Shown here one piece after another: positions 1 to 8,617 of a stretch of 46,996 nucleotides of DNA (positions within the stretch are counted from its first letter, which is position 1; each line of letters starts with the position of its first letter). A program made the position numbers and the translations under genes. Source of the DNA: Streptomyces sp. NRRL S-31 (lineage in GTDB: Bacteria > Actinomycetota > Actinomycetes > Streptomycetales > Streptomycetaceae); assembly GCF_000718775.1 (NCBI RefSeq), contig NZ_JOCB01000067.1, positions 1 through 46,996 on the forward strand. The letters run 5' to 3'. The notes under the pieces are model-generated. The model had not been told where the DNA came from. It ran no database searches and saw only the letters and a list, made by a program, of their open reading frames with translations.

Positions 1-169
1 TATCAGATCTTTTCTCGATCCGATTTCCTCGGTGCTTTCCAGGTCTTCGCTTTCGCGTTTCCCTTTCCGGCGGTTCCGACTCTATCAGATCCTTTCGGCT
101 CCGATTCCCGGTCGGCGGGTTTTGTCTGCGGGCTTTTCGGCTTTCGCCTCCGGCCTTTCGACATCCACT
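1..169 (-). other. 5' leader of an rRNA operon (16S gene outside the window)
   Basis: Read leftward this stretch is rich in GAAAG, GGAAA and CTGATAGAGTCGG-type words, the composition I know from precursor-16S leaders of Streptomyces, and unlike the GC-rich coding DNA around it. It contains an imperfect 28-bp direct repeat (1-28 and 83-110), each copy running from an ATCGGA-like word to ATCTGATA on the minus strand. No protein is needed to explain it. The 16S gene itself is not in the window, so the assignment depends on recognising the leader. Confidence 0.7.
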
Positions 170-199
170 ACGTTAGCCGATTCCCTCGACGACTCATAA
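170..199 (-). promoter_or_regulatory. rRNA operon promoter, downstream member
   Basis: On the minus strand TTATGA (199-194) and TAACGT (175-170) lie 18 bp apart. The minus 10 element is good and the minus 35 element is poor. Streptomyces rRNA operons usually have several tandem promoters, so a second start here is expected, but only the minus 10 match supports it. Confidence 0.45.
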
Positions 200-331
200 T
201 CGAGCCCGGCGAGTTCGAATTCCGGGCGCGCGGGCGCGCTGGAAACGACCCCGCTGAGGGGTTGGAGCTGAGTGGTGGTTTGGCCGCTCCGGCTGCTGGC
301 GATCGCCGTACCCGGTTCAGCGGCTCCCGAT

Positions 332-360
332 ACATTACGCACCTCCACGAGCCGCGTCAA
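332..360 (-). promoter_or_regulatory. rRNA operon promoter, upstream member
   Basis: Read on the minus strand, TTGACG (360-355) and TAATGT (337-332) are separated by exactly 17 bp, a near-consensus housekeeping sigma promoter and the best one in the window. It fires leftward, away from the 3-methyladenine glycosylase gene and into the A/G-rich leader typical of Streptomyces rRNA operons. The spacing and hexamers are seen directly; assignment to an rRNA operon is inferred from the leader that follows. Confidence 0.75.
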
Positions 361-1007
361 CTCCGACGGCGCCTCGGCACATGAGCCCGGTAGGGACTGA
401 CGGTCGGGTCGTCCGCCACCCAGTACCGCCACGGGTGGAGGTCGCCGTTCCCGCCCTCGCCGGCGACCCCGGTGCGGGGACCGCTGCGTACCTGGTGGGA
501 GGGGACGGGCGTGCCGGTCAGCATCCTCAGGGGCGTCTCGCCGGTGGCGCACGCGTCCGTGCCGTCGAGTGCCCGGTCGACCCCCAGCGCCGTGGCCAGC
601 CGGGCCGGGCCCTTGGCCAGTTCCCTGTCGTTCCGGGCCGAAAGTCGTCGCTTGCGGGCCGGCTCGACGCCCTCCACCACCTCGCCGGCACGCAACAGCA
701 CGGCGCACGCCCGGCCCTCGGGCCCGCAGACGAGGTTCATGCAGTGCCACATGCCGTAGGTGAAGTAGACGTACACGTGTCCGGGCGGTCCGAACATGAC
801 CGCGTTGCGGGCCGTGCGACCGCGGTAGGCGTGCGAACCGGGGTCGTTCGGGCCGTCGTATGCCTCGACCTCCGTGAGCCGGAGGGCGATCGGGCCGGCG
901 GGGGTCGTCCGGACCAGGATGCGCCCGAGGAGGTCGGGTGCGACCTCCAGCACCGGGCGGTCGAAGAAGGAGCGGGGCAGTGGCGTACGGTCCGGGGGCG
1001 CGATCAT
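357..1007 (-). CDS. 3-methyladenine DNA glycosylase (AAG/MPG family)
   Basis: 216 residues, the usual length of the alkyladenine (MPG-type) glycosylase family, which excises alkylated purines to start base excision repair. The family core is visible: [10 protein letters not shown] near the N-terminus, the [20 protein letters not shown] segment with its catalytic Glu, then [16 protein letters not shown] and the LAKGPARLA segment. The reading frame stays open far upstream, but homology begins only a few residues after the ATG at 1007, so the short start is chosen. TACCCT lies 8 bp before that ATG and could be a minus 10 box of a leaderless message; a GGAGG only 2 bp before the ATG is too close for a normal ribosome site. 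It is monocistronic and faces the rRNA promoter downstream of its stop. Confidence 0.92.
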   Translation of the reverse strand: MIAPPDRTPLPRSFFDRPVLEVAPDLLGRILVRTTPAGPIALRLTEVEAYDGPNDPGSHAYRGRTARNAVMFGPPGHVYVYFTYGMWHCMNLVCGPEGRACAVLLRAGEVVEGVEPARKRRLSARNDRELAKGPARLATALGVDRALDGTDACATGETPLRMLTGTPVPSHQVRSGPRTGVAGEGGNGDLHPWRYWVADDPTVSPYRAHVPRRRRS

Positions 1008-1107
1008 GCCCTCCGAGGGTAGTCCAGAGGGGGCCGCGCGCCGGCGGAACCGGTCGCGGGCGGATCGCGTATGTACGGGTCGAGGGTTCATTCGTAGAGG
1101 GAGTGCC

Positions 1108-1890
1108 ATGGCGTTCAAGAAGCTGCTCGCGAGCCTGGGGGCCGGCGGGGCGTCGGTCGAGACGGTGCTGACCGAGGTCAACGTCGTACCGGGCGGGGTC
1201 GTGCAGGGTGAGGTGCGGATCCAGGGCGGTTCCGTGAACCAGGCCGTCGAGGGGCTGTCCGTGGGGCTCCAGGCCAAGGTCGAGGTGGAGAGCGGCGACC
1301 AGGAGTACAAGCAGGACATCGAGTTCACGAAGGTGCGGCTCGGCGGCGCCTTCGAGCTCCAGGCGGGTGCCGTGCACGCGGTGCCGTTCGGGCTGGAGAT
1401 CCCCTGGGAGACGCCGGTCACGATGATCGACGGCCAGGCGCTGCGCGGGATGCACATCGGTGTGACGACCGAGCTGGCGATCGCGCGGGCCGTGGACTCC
1501 GGCGACCTGGACCCGATCAACGTGCACCCGCTGCCGGCGCAGAAGGCGATCCTGGACGCGTTCATCCAGCTCGGCTTCCGTTTCAAGAGCGCGGACATGG
1601 AGCGCGGCCACATCCGGGGGACGCGGCAGAAGCTGCCGTTCTACCAGGAGATCGAGTTCTTCCCGCCGTCGCAGTACCGGGGCCTGAACCAGGTGGAGCT
1701 GAGCTTCGTGGCGGACGAGCACGCGATGGACGTGGTGCTGGAGATGGACAAGAAGCCGGGTCTGTTCAGCGAGGGCAGCGACACCTACCGGTCCTTCCAG
1801 GTGGGTCTGGACGACTGGCAGGGGACCGACTGGGCGGCTTACCTCAACCAGTGGCTGTCCGAGGTCGGCAGCAAGCGCAACTGGTTCTAG
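1108..1890 (+). CDS. Spo0M-like sporulation-control protein
   Basis: 260 residues matching the Spo0M (SpoOM) family, arrestin-like beta-sandwich proteins first named for sporulation control in Bacillus. Features are the N-terminal [19 protein letters not shown], the [13 protein letters not shown] strand, the [14 protein letters not shown] arrestin-type segment and the C-terminal family region ending near SKRNWF. The ATG at 1108 has a GAGGGAG ribosome site a few bases upstream. Upstream frame extension is Arg/Pro-rich and not family-like. Its molecular role is poorly known; a link to cell-envelope or developmental control is family knowledge, not something the sequence shows. The PEBP gene follows 45 bp downstream on the same strand. 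Confidence 0.88.
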   Translation: MAFKKLLASLGAGGASVETVLTEVNVVPGGVVQGEVRIQGGSVNQAVEGLSVGLQAKVEVESGDQEYKQDIEFTKVRLGGAFELQAGAVHAVPFGLEIPWETPVTMIDGQALRGMHIGVTTELAIARAVDSGDLDPINVHPLPAQKAILDAFIQLGFRFKSADMERGHIRGTRQKLPFYQEIEFFPPSQYRGLNQVELSFVADEHAMDVVLEMDKKPGLFSEGSDTYRSFQVGLDDWQGTDWAAYLNQWLSEVGSKRNWF

Positions 1891-1935
1891 GCTCGGGAAG
1901 CGTTGGTTCCAGATCTTCGATCAGGAGGTACCGAG

Positions 1936-2475
1936 GTGACCGAGCCCAAGCGGCGGCCGCTTCCCCACGATTTCCATCCGCCCGTGCCGTCGTTCACGGT
2001 GACGAGCGAGGACATCGAGGACGGCGGGACGCTCAAGAGCGCCCAGGTGCAGGCGGAGGGCGACACCTCTCCGCAGTTGCGCTGGGAGGGCTTCCCGCCG
2101 GAGACCAAGAGCTTCGCCGTGACCTGCTACGACCCCGACGCGCCGACCGGCAGCGGGTTCTGGCACTGGGTCCTGTTCGACATCCCGGCCTCGGTGACCG
2201 AGCTGCCGGCGGGTGCGGGCGGCGGCGCGTTCGAGGGGCTGCCCGCGGGCGCCGTGCACGTGCGCAACGACTACGGGTCGAAGGACTTCGGCGGTGCCGC
2301 TCCGCCGCCCGGGGACGGCCCGCACCGGTACGTGTTCACGGTGTACGCGGTGGACCAGGAGAAGCTGGGTCCGGACTCGGACGTCTCCCCGGCCGTGGTC
2401 GGCTTCAACCTGCGGTTCCACACCATCGCGCGCGCCCAGCTGATCGGTGAGTACGAGAACCCCGCGCAGGGCTGA
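1936..2475 (+). CDS. YbhB/YbcL-type phosphatidylethanolamine-binding protein family member
   Basis: 179 residues of the PEBP-like family. The ligand-pocket motif CYDPDAPTGSGFWHWVLFDIP is present, as is the central HVRNDYGSKDFGGAAPPPGDGPHRY block that marks the bacterial YbhB/YbcL branch. There is no signal peptide, so it is cytoplasmic. The GTG at 1936 is chosen because AGGAGG lies 7 bp upstream (1923-1928). It probably shares a transcript with the Spo0M-like gene and ends before a strong terminator. Bacterial members have no settled biochemical role. Confidence 0.9.
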   Translation: MTEPKRRPLPHDFHPPVPSFTVTSEDIEDGGTLKSAQVQAEGDTSPQLRWEGFPPETKSFAVTCYDPDAPTGSGFWHWVLFDIPASVTELPAGAGGGAFEGLPAGAVHVRNDYGSKDFGGAAPPPGDGPHRYVFTVYAVDQEKLGPDSDVSPAVVGFNLRFHTIARAQLIGEYENPAQG

Positions 2476-2499
2476 CCGCACCGACGCGTTCCAGCCGAG

Positions 2500-2512
2500 C
2501 GTTCATTGAACG
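2500..2512. repeat. 13-bp palindrome
   Basis: CGTTCATTGAACG is a 6+1+6 perfect dyad between the PEBP stop codon and the terminator. It could be a small operator or chance; nothing else supports a role. Confidence 0.3.
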
Positions 2513-2514
2513 TT

Positions 2515-2561
2515 TGCCCGCCTCCGCACTTGGAAGTGATCGGAGGCGGGCATTTTTTATT
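2515..2561 (+). terminator. Rho-independent terminator after the PEBP gene
   Basis: A 12-bp perfect stem (2515-2526 with 2541-2552) encloses a second small stem (CACT with AGTG). It is followed at once by TTTTTTATT, an unusually T-rich tail for this genome. It closes the Spo0M-PEBP unit. Confidence 0.9.
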
Positions 2562-2643
2562 GCGTTGTCCATCTCGGCGCGCCCGTCCAGAGTTGACCCG
2601 AGCCCGCCGGGGGGTGGGCAGGCGCACACGGGAGGTGGGCTGG

Positions 2644-3150
2644 ATGCGTGACACGTTGGTCCTGAACGCGAGCTTCGAGCCGCTGTCGACGGTGACCCTG
2701 AACCGAGCCGTGGTCCTGGTGCTCCAGGACAAGGCCGTGGTCGAGCAGGCCCATCCCGAACTGCGCATGCGCGGTGCCGATGTGGACATACCCGCGCCCC
2801 GGGTGATCCGGCTGTGCCGGTACGTACGGGTGCCGTTCCGAAGACGAGCCCCGTGGTCGCGGCGGGGGGTGCTGGTCCGGGACCGGCACCGGTGCGCGTA
2901 CTGCGGGCGCCGGGCGACGACCGTCGACCATGTGCTGCCACGGGCGCAGGGCGGGCAGGACACATGGCTGAACACGGTGGCCGCGTGCGCGGAGGACAAT
3001 CACCGCAAGGCGAACCGGACTCCGGAGGAGGCCGGTATGGCTCTGCTGCGGGCGCCGTTCGAGCCGACGCCGGCCGATGCGATGCTGCTCGCGCTGGGGC
3101 AGGAGGACTTGGCCGCGCTTCCCGACTGGCTCGCCAGGGACGCGGCCTAG
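2644..3150 (+). CDS. HNH endonuclease family protein
   Basis: 168 residues. The N-terminal part (DTLVLNASFEPLSTVTLNRAVVL) and the HNH core are those of a small HNH family common in actinobacteria. The core shows RDRHRCAYCG, then the TVDHVLPRAQGG histidine region, an Asn, and CAEDNHRKANRTPEEAGM, so the paired Cys and His/Asn metal and catalytic positions are intact. GGAGG at 2631-2635 lies 8 bp before the ATG at 2644; the frame upstream is not conserved-looking and includes the terminator. It stands alone between two terminators, with no methylase or restriction partner nearby. Its cellular role is unknown. Confidence 0.88.
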   Translation: MRDTLVLNASFEPLSTVTLNRAVVLVLQDKAVVEQAHPELRMRGADVDIPAPRVIRLCRYVRVPFRRRAPWSRRGVLVRDRHRCAYCGRRATTVDHVLPRAQGGQDTWLNTVAACAEDNHRKANRTPEEAGMALLRAPFEPTPADAMLLALGQEDLAALPDWLARDAA

Positions 3151-3218
3151 GAAGTTCCATCCGGCGGATCTCTCGCCGGGTGCGGTCGTGGCCGCGGGCC
3201 GTCACGGGGCGCTCGCGC

Positions 3219-3253
3219 GGTTGCCCGCGCCCCCGGGAGGGACGCGGGCAACC
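3219..3253. terminator. Terminator hairpin between convergent genes
   Basis: An 11-bp perfect stem (3219-3229 with 3243-3253) sits between the converging HNH and SPFH genes. There is no T tract, as is common for Streptomyces hairpin terminators. Confidence 0.7.
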
Positions 3254-3270
3254 GGTGTCGTGCGGGACCG

Positions 3271-4230
3271 CTAGTCGATGTTCGGCTTCTCGCGGCGCTC
3301 CGCGCCCGTACCGCCCCCGTTGCCGGACGAGCCGTTGCCGCCCGAACCGCCGCTCAGGGGACCGAAGTTGCCCACCGCTCCGGAGAGTCCCTTGAGGGCG
3401 TCACCGATTTCGCTGGGCACGATCCAGAGCTTGTTGGCGTCGCCCTCGGCGATCTTCGGGAGCATTTGCAGGTACTGGTAGGAGAGCAGCTTCTGGTCCG
3501 GGTCGCCGGCGTGGATGGCCTCGAAGACCGTGCGGACGGCCTGGGCCTCGCCCTCGGCGCGCAGCGCGGCCGCCTTGGACTCACCTTCGGCGCGCAGGAT
3601 CTGGGACTGCTTCTCGCCCTCGGCGCGCAGGATCTCGGACTGCCGGACACCCTCGGCCTGGAGGATCGCGGCGCGCTTGTCGCGGTCGGCCCGCATCTGC
3701 TTCTCCATCGAGTCCTGGATGGAGGTGGGCGGCTCGATGGCCTTCAGCTCGACGCGGTTGACGCGGATGCCCCACTTGCCGGTGGCCTCGTCCAGGACAC
3801 CGCGCAGGGCCGCGTTGATCTCCTCGCGGGAGGTCAGGGTCCGCTCGAGGTCCATGCCGCCGATGATGTTCCGGAGGGTGGTGACCGTCAGCTGCTCGAT
3901 CGCCTGGATGTAGCTGGCGACCTCGTAGGTGGCGGCCCGGGCGTCGGTGACCTGGTAGTAGATGACCGTGTCGATGTTCACGACCAGGTTGTCCTGGGTG
4001 ATCACCGGCTGCGGCGGGAACGGAACGACCTGTTCGCGCAGGTCGATGCGGTTGCGGATGGTGTCTATGAACGGGACCACGATGTTCAGGCCCGCGTTCA
4101 GTGTCCGTGTGTAACGGCCGAAGCGCTCGACGATGGCGGCGCTGGCCTGTGGGATGACTTGGATGGTCTTGATCAGGGCGATGAAGACCAACACCACCAG
4201 GATGATCAAGACGATGATGACCGGTTCCAT
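3271..4230 (-). CDS. SPFH/band 7 (stomatin-like) membrane protein
   Basis: 319 residues. One N-terminal membrane segment (about residues 4-22) is followed by an SPFH domain with the VIPQASAAIVERFGRYTRTL start and the VVPFPPQPVITQDNLVVNIDTVIYYQV core. A charged coiled coil then repeats AEGEKQSQILRAEGESKAA-like units (about 190-235), and a Gly/Ser-rich tail ends the protein. This is the QmcA/stomatin architecture: oligomeric scaffolds that mark membrane microdomains or hold proteases. The gene immediately upstream on the same strand is NfeD-like, the classic partner of this family. The ATG at 4230 opens directly on the membrane segment. Confidence 0.93.
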   Translation of the reverse strand: MEPVIIVLIILVVLVFIALIKTIQVIPQASAAIVERFGRYTRTLNAGLNIVVPFIDTIRNRIDLREQVVPFPPQPVITQDNLVVNIDTVIYYQVTDARAATYEVASYIQAIEQLTVTTLRNIIGGMDLERTLTSREEINAALRGVLDEATGKWGIRVNRVELKAIEPPTSIQDSMEKQMRADRDKRAAILQAEGVRQSEILRAEGEKQSQILRAEGESKAAALRAEGEAQAVRTVFEAIHAGDPDQKLLSYQYLQMLPKIAEGDANKLWIVPSEIGDALKGLSGAVGNFGPLSGGSGGNGSSGNGGGTGAERREKPNID

Positions 4231-4353
4231 CGTCGGTTCCCCGTACCCTTCTCCGCCTCGGCTCTACGGCAGATCACGTGACTGTTGAGGATCTTGCTGG
4301 TCGAGTCTGACAGACTGCCGCCCAACTCGTGTGTCGTTCTCGGTGAGTTGTCT

Positions 4354-4785
4354 TCACAGGATGATCGCGGTGGCTCCTTCGATGTCCACGACGTCCACCT
4401 CCTGGCCCACCTCGTAGGCGCGGCCGGTGTCGAGGGCGCGGGCCGACCAGACCTCTCCGGCGAGCTTGATACGGCCGCCGGAGGCGTCGACCCGTTCCAG
4501 TACGACGGCCTGTCTGCCCTTCAGCGCGTCGACGCCGGTGGCGAGTTGGGGGCGCTGTCTGCCGTGCCGGGCCGCGATGGGCCGGACGACGGCGATGAGG
4601 GCGACGGAGACGACGACGAACGCGAGGACCTGGATGACCGCGTCGAAGCCGAGGGCGGACACGGCGGCCGCCGCGACGGCGCCCACCGCGAGCATGCCGA
4701 ACTCCGGCATCGCGGTGACCACGAGCGGGATTCCGAGCGCCGCCGCGCCGACGAGCCACCACACCCATGCGTCGATGTCGTTCAC
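4354..4785 (-). CDS. NfeD-like membrane protein
   Basis: 143 residues: two or three membrane segments (about residues 8-70), then a short OB-fold domain (LKGRQAVVLERVDASGGRIKLAGEVWSARAL) ending with VGQEVDVVDIEGATAIIL, the typical NfeD C-terminus. The catalytic serine-protease domain of long NfeD proteins is absent, so this is the short form. It is followed 123 bp later by the SPFH gene on the same strand; the pair is expected to form a complex, the OB-fold domain contacting the SPFH oligomer. Confidence 0.9.
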   Translation of the reverse strand: MNDIDAWVWWLVGAAALGIPLVVTAMPEFGMLAVGAVAAAAVSALGFDAVIQVLAFVVVSVALIAVVRPIAARHGRQRPQLATGVDALKGRQAVVLERVDASGGRIKLAGEVWSARALDTGRAYEVGQEVDVVDIEGATAIIL

Positions 4786-4881
4786 ATGGTCATGGTAGGG
4801 CCGTGGTCGGGCGGCGGACAGGGCGCGAAGGGGAGTGCGGCGCCGAGGGCCGCCGGGAGAGCGGCGAGGAGGGCGACGGGG

Positions 4882-5679
4882 TCAGGACAGGGGCAGGCCC
4901 TGCGCGGTCCAGCGGTCGCCGAACTGCTCGACGACGAGCGGGAGGCCGAAGCAGAGGGAGAGGTTGCGGGAGGTCAGCTCCAGCTCGATGGGTCCGGCGG
5001 CGAGCACCTTGCCCTGGCGGATCATGAGGACGTGGGTGAAGCCGGGGGCGATCTCCTCGACGTGGTGCGTGACCATGATCATCGAGGGGGCGATGGGGTC
5101 GCGGGCGAGCCGGCCGAGGCGGCGGACCAGGTCCTCGCGTCCGCCGAGGTCGAGACCGGCCGCGGGCTCGTCCAGCAGGAGCAGCTCGGGGTCGGTCATC
5201 AGGGCGCGGGCGATCAGGGTGCGCTTGCGCTCGCCCTCGGAGAGGGTGCCGAACCTGCGGTCCAGGTAGTCGGTCATGCCGAGGCGGTCGAGGAAGGCGC
5301 GGGCGCGCTGCTCGTCGACGTCCTCGTACTCCTCCTGCCAGCCGGCGGTCATGCCGTAGGCGGCGGTGAGGACGGTCTGGAGGACGGTCTGGCGCTTGGG
5401 GAGCTTCTCCGCCATGGCGATGCCGGCCATGCCGATGCGGGGGCGCAGCTCGAAGACGTCGGTGCCGGGCTTGCCGAGGGTCTCGCCGAGGATGGTGGCG
5501 GTGCCCTTGCTGGGGTAGAGGTAGCTGGAGGCGACGTTGAGGAGGGTGGTCTTGCCGGCGCCGTTGGGACCGAGGATGACCCAGCGCTCGCCCTCCTTCA
5601 CCGACCAGGAGACCTGGTCCACCAGAGCCCGGCCCTCACGGACCACGGATACGTCCTGAAGCTCCAGAACATCGCTCAT
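4882..5679 (-). CDS. ABC transporter ATP-binding protein
   Basis: 265 residues, a single nucleotide-binding domain. Walker A GPNGAGKTT, signature LSEGERKRTLIARALMTDPELLLLDEP containing Walker B, and the switch His in VTHHVEEI are all present. The signature reads LSEGE rather than LSGGQ. An insert EEYEDVDEQRARAFLDRLGMTDYLDRRF precedes the signature. No permease is adjacent, so the membrane partner is elsewhere or the protein acts alone. The start is set at ATG 5679 because MSDVLELQDVSVVREG is where homology begins; upstream sequence is low complexity. GGGGAG lies about 10 bp upstream. Confidence 0.88.
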   Translation of the reverse strand: MSDVLELQDVSVVREGRALVDQVSWSVKEGERWVILGPNGAGKTTLLNVASSYLYPSKGTATILGETLGKPGTDVFELRPRIGMAGIAMAEKLPKRQTVLQTVLTAAYGMTAGWQEEYEDVDEQRARAFLDRLGMTDYLDRRFGTLSEGERKRTLIARALMTDPELLLLDEPAAGLDLGGREDLVRRLGRLARDPIAPSMIMVTHHVEEIAPGFTHVLMIRQGKVLAAGPIELELTSRNLSLCFGLPLVVEQFGDRWTAQGLPLS

Positions 5680-5818
5680 GAGCGCGTTGTCTCCCCTTGC
5701 AGTGTGGCCGGTCTCGGCTGTCGCGTACGCCTGTGGCTCGGGTCCGCTGCGCCCGCGGGCGCAGCCCATATGAAATCTACGCCACGAGTGCCCCGCTCCA
5801 TTCCATCGGTCCGGTCCT

Positions 5819-5824
5819 TAGGGT
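5819..5824 (+). promoter_or_regulatory. Minus 10 box of a probable leaderless promoter
   Basis: TAGGGT ends 6 bp before the ATG at 5831, the spacing that makes the first transcribed base coincide with the start codon. No credible minus 35 box is seen. Confidence 0.45.
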
Positions 5825-5830
5825 GGGGGC

Positions 5831-6619
5831 ATGCTCTCGGAACCGCGTTCAGGACGCCTTGCCGCTTGGGGAAACGCCCTTTTGGCCGGACTTGTCTCTC
5901 CGGATGACGCCGTGCTCGCCATCGTGGGCGAGGACGCGGTGCACCGGGTGGAGGGGCTGCCCGGGGAGTCCGCGCAGGTCGGGTTGACGCTCGCCCTGGG
6001 GCGGCTGCGCACGCTCGGGGTGACCGGGCTGCGGGTGGCGCTGCCCGCGCCGGGCCATCCGCTGGGGCTGAGCGGGCCGCCGGAGTTCAACGCCCGGGCG
6101 CTGGAGGCCGAGCAGGCGGTGGTCTGCCACGGCGCCGCGCTCGGGCTGGTGCCGGAGGTGTACGAGGCCGGGCCCGAGGGTGACGTCCATGCCGAGGTGG
6201 TCTGGCACGTGCTGCCGGTGCGGGAGGCGCCGCCCGCGGACGTGCCGTCGCTGGGCGAGGCCGAGCGGGAGCTGGCGGAGGCGCTGCGGGAGGCGACCGA
6301 GGTGCTGTCGAGGCTGGACGTCGCCGGGTCGGGGCCGGTGGCGGAGGCGGCGATCGACGCGTACCGGGCGCGGGCCGCGCGGGGGCGCGAGGTGCTGGCG
6401 CCGGGGTACCCGCCGCGTGCGGTGCGGGTGCTGGAGATGGCGCAGCGGGTGGGGCTGCTGGTGTCGCTGGCGTACGACAACGGGCACGGGGGCGCGGTGA
6501 GCGCCTCGGAGATGGCGGCGCGGGGGGCGGCGCTGCGGCCGGTGGAGCGGACGGCGCGGCGGGCGCAGGTGGCGGCGTACAACGCGTTCGTGGAGGAGCG
6601 GGAGCGGGGGGCGCGGTAG
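5831..6619 (+). CDS. Conserved actinobacterial protein of unknown function
   Basis: 262 residues. I recognise no catalytic motif. The protein opens with a mixed region (MLSEPRSGRLAAWGNALLAGLVSPDDAVLAI) and a Leu/Gly/Pro-rich stretch LGVTGLRVALPAPGHPLGLSGPPEFNARALEAEQAVV. It ends in long charged helices (about residues 145-262). There is no signal peptide or membrane segment. Codon use is strongly streptomycete, so it is a real gene. It is divergent from the ABC ATPase gene with 151 bp between. It has no Shine-Dalgarno of note and a minus 10-like TAGGGT just before the ATG, so it may be translated from a leaderless message. Confidence 0.75.
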   Translation: MLSEPRSGRLAAWGNALLAGLVSPDDAVLAIVGEDAVHRVEGLPGESAQVGLTLALGRLRTLGVTGLRVALPAPGHPLGLSGPPEFNARALEAEQAVVCHGAALGLVPEVYEAGPEGDVHAEVVWHVLPVREAPPADVPSLGEAERELAEALREATEVLSRLDVAGSGPVAEAAIDAYRARAARGREVLAPGYPPRAVRVLEMAQRVGLLVSLAYDNGHGGAVSASEMAARGAALRPVERTARRAQVAAYNAFVEERERGAR

Positions 6620-6837
6620 GCCGCTCCACGGGCGCCGGCACCGGCGGGCGTCCGAGTCGGCTGACTGTCGGCGCCCCCGCCGGACGGCTCGCCCTCGGTG
6701 ACGTGCCGGGGCTCGGGCCGCTCCTGTCCTGGCGGGGGCGCGGCACAGCGGACGCCGGGGGCGCCCGTCCGGAATCCCGGCCGAGCCGTGACCCTCCGTG
6801 CCGGCGCGGGCGGGGCGTCCGGCCGGGACCGCGTGTG

Positions 6838-7479
6838 TCAGCCGGCCATGCCGTGGCGTACGGCCCACAGCGCGGCCTGGGTGCGGTCGGAGAGGTCGAG
6901 TTTCATCAGGATGTTGGAGACGTGCGTCTTGACGGTCTTCTCGGAGAGGACGAGGGCGCGGGCTATCTCCCGGTTGGAGCGGCCGTCCGCGATCAGGCCG
7001 AGCACCTCGCGCTCCCGCTCGGTGAGCGCACTTCCCCGGCCGTGTCCGCCGCCCGACTCCTCCTGGGAGAGCAGGGCGTCGGCGACCTCGGGCTGGAGCA
7101 GGATGTGCCCGGCGTGCACGGAGCGGATGGCGCCGGCGAGGGCGTCGGGGTCCACGTCCTTGTAGACGTACCCCGCGGCGCCGGCGCGCAGGGCCGGCAC
7201 GACGGTGCGCTGCTCGGTGAAGCTCGTGACGATCAGCACGCGCGCGCGGTTGCCGAGCTCGCGCAGTCCGCGCAGCGCGTCGATCCCGTCCGTGCCCGGC
7301 ATCTTGATGTCCATGAGGACGACGTCGGGCCGCAGTTCCTCGGCGCGGGCGACCCCTTCGGCGCCGTCGGCGGCCTCGCCGACGACCTCTATGTCGTCCT
7401 GCACCTCCAGGAAGGTGCGCAGGCCCCGGCGGACGACCTGGTGGTCGTCGACCAGCAGCACCTTGATCGGCTCAGCCAC
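6838..7479 (-). CDS. NarL/LuxR-family response regulator
   Basis: 213 residues: a receiver domain with acidic pair D11-D12, phosphoacceptor D57 (VVLMDIKMPG) and the conserved Lys in GYVYKD, then a C-terminal LuxR helix-turn-helix (LTEREREVLGLIADGRSNREIARALVLSEKTVKTHVSNILMKL). The GTG start at 7479 overlaps the last 8 bases of the kinase gene, so the two are translationally coupled and form a cognate pair. Its targets cannot be read from the sequence. Confidence 0.95.
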   Translation of the reverse strand: MAEPIKVLLVDDHQVVRRGLRTFLEVQDDIEVVGEAADGAEGVARAEELRPDVVLMDIKMPGTDGIDALRGLRELGNRARVLIVTSFTEQRTVVPALRAGAAGYVYKDVDPDALAGAIRSVHAGHILLQPEVADALLSQEESGGGHGRGSALTEREREVLGLIADGRSNREIARALVLSEKTVKTHVSNILMKLDLSDRTQAALWAVRHGMAG

Positions 7480-8617
7480 CGGGGACCTCCATCTCGATCG
7501 TGGTGCCCTTGCCCGGCGCCGATTCCACGCTCAGCGAGCCGCCGACCCCGTCGGCCCGGTCCCGCATCGAGACCAGACCGAGGTGACGGCCGGCGCGGCG
7601 GACCGCGGTGGGGTCGAAGCCGCCGCCGTCGTCGGTGACGCGCAGGACGGCGCCGTTGCCGCGCCGCCCCACGCTCACGTGGACATGGGCCGCGCCGGAG
7701 TGCCGCAGGGCGTTGTGCAGTGCCTCCTGGGCGACCCTGAGCAGGGCCTCCTCCTGGGCGGCGGGCAGGGCGCGGAATCCGTTGCCGGTGAAGGTCACGC
7801 GGGCGGTGTGGGCGCGGTCGAGGACCTGGGTCTGGGTGCGCAGGGTGGCGATCAGGCCGTCCTCGTCCAGCGCGGCGGGCCGCAGCTCCACGACGGCGGC
7901 GCGCAGTTCGTCGGCGGCCTCGGCGGCGAGCGAGGCCACCTGGTGCAGCTCGCCCTTGGCGCGGGCGGGGTCGCGGTCCACGAGTCTGGCCGCCGCCTGG
8001 GCGGTCAGCCGCAGGGAGAACAGCTTCTGGCTGACCGCGTCGTGCAGCTCGTGGGCGAGGCGGGAGCGTTCCTCGGCGATGGTCAGTTCGCGGCTGCGCT
8101 CGTAGAGGCGGGCGTTGGTGAGGGCGATGGCGGCGTGCTGGGCGAGGATGCCGAGCAGCTCCTCGTCCTCTTCGGTGAAGCCGCAGCCGCCCTCCGGCCT
8201 GGGGCAGCGTTTGTTGGCGAGGAAGAGCGCCGCGATCACCTCCTCGCCGTCCTTGACCGGCAGGCCGAGGAAGTCGGCCAGCTCGGGGTGGGCGGCCGGC
8301 CAGCCCTCGAAGCGGGGGTCCTCTCGTACGTCGGCGAGGCGCTCGGCCCGCGCCTCGTGCAGCATCGCGGCGAGGATGCCGTGCTGCCGCGGGAGCGGGC
8401 CGATGGCACGCCACTGCTCCTCGCTGACCCCGTCCACGACGAACTGGGCGAAGCCGCCGTGGTCGTCGGGGACGCCCAGGGCGGCGTACTGCGCGTCGAG
8501 CAGTTCACGGGCGGAGGCGACGATCGTCTTGAGGACGTCGCGCACCTCCAGGTGCCTGCTCATGGCCAGCAGCGCGGAACTCACCGCGGCGAGGCCGGAC
8601 CGGGGGCCTTGACTCAT
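7472..8617 (-). CDS. GAF-domain histidine kinase (NarL-pair type)
   Basis: 381 residues with no membrane segment, so a cytoplasmic sensor. It has a GAF domain at about 25-175 ([28 protein letters not shown] at its start), then a HisKA_3 dimerisation helix with the phosphoacceptor in [11 protein letters not shown] (H192 of the LHD). A HATPase domain follows with [12 protein letters not shown] and DDGGGFDP and [15 protein letters not shown] Cys pair ([12 protein letters not shown]) within the GAF domain could sense redox state or bind metal; that is inference. The ATG at 8617 is taken because [23 protein letters not shown] is the usual beginning of this kinase class and a GAGG lies just upstream. 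Upstream in-frame sequence to 8998 is Arg/Pro-rich and discarded. Confidence 0.92.
   Translation of the reverse strand: MSQGPRSGLAAVSSALLAMSRHLEVRDVLKTIVASARELLDAQYAALGVPDDHGGFAQFVVDGVSEEQWRAIGPLPRQHGILAAMLHEARAERLADVREDPRFEGWPAAHPELADFLGLPVKDGEEVIAALFLANKRCPRPEGGCGFTEEDEELLGILAQHAAIALTNARLYERSRELTIAEERSRLAHELHDAVSQKLFSLRLTAQAAARLVDRDPARAKGELHQVASLAAEAADELRAAVVELRPAALDEDGLIATLRTQTQVLDRAHTARVTFTGNGFRALPAAQEEALLRVAQEALHNALRHSGAAHVHVSVGRRGNGAVLRVTDDGGGFDPTAVRRAGRHLGLVSMRDRADGVGGSLSVESAPGKGTTIEMEVPGG

Noticed and set aside
206..226. GTTCGAATTCC resembling a tRNA T arm
   Set aside because: No acceptor, D or anticodon arm can be built around it; it lies in the rRNA promoter region.
85..1722. Long minus-strand frame of 545 codons across the glycosylase and Spo0M genes
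   Set aside because: It is a GC-frame shadow of two well-supported genes; its leftmost part is rRNA leader, not protein.
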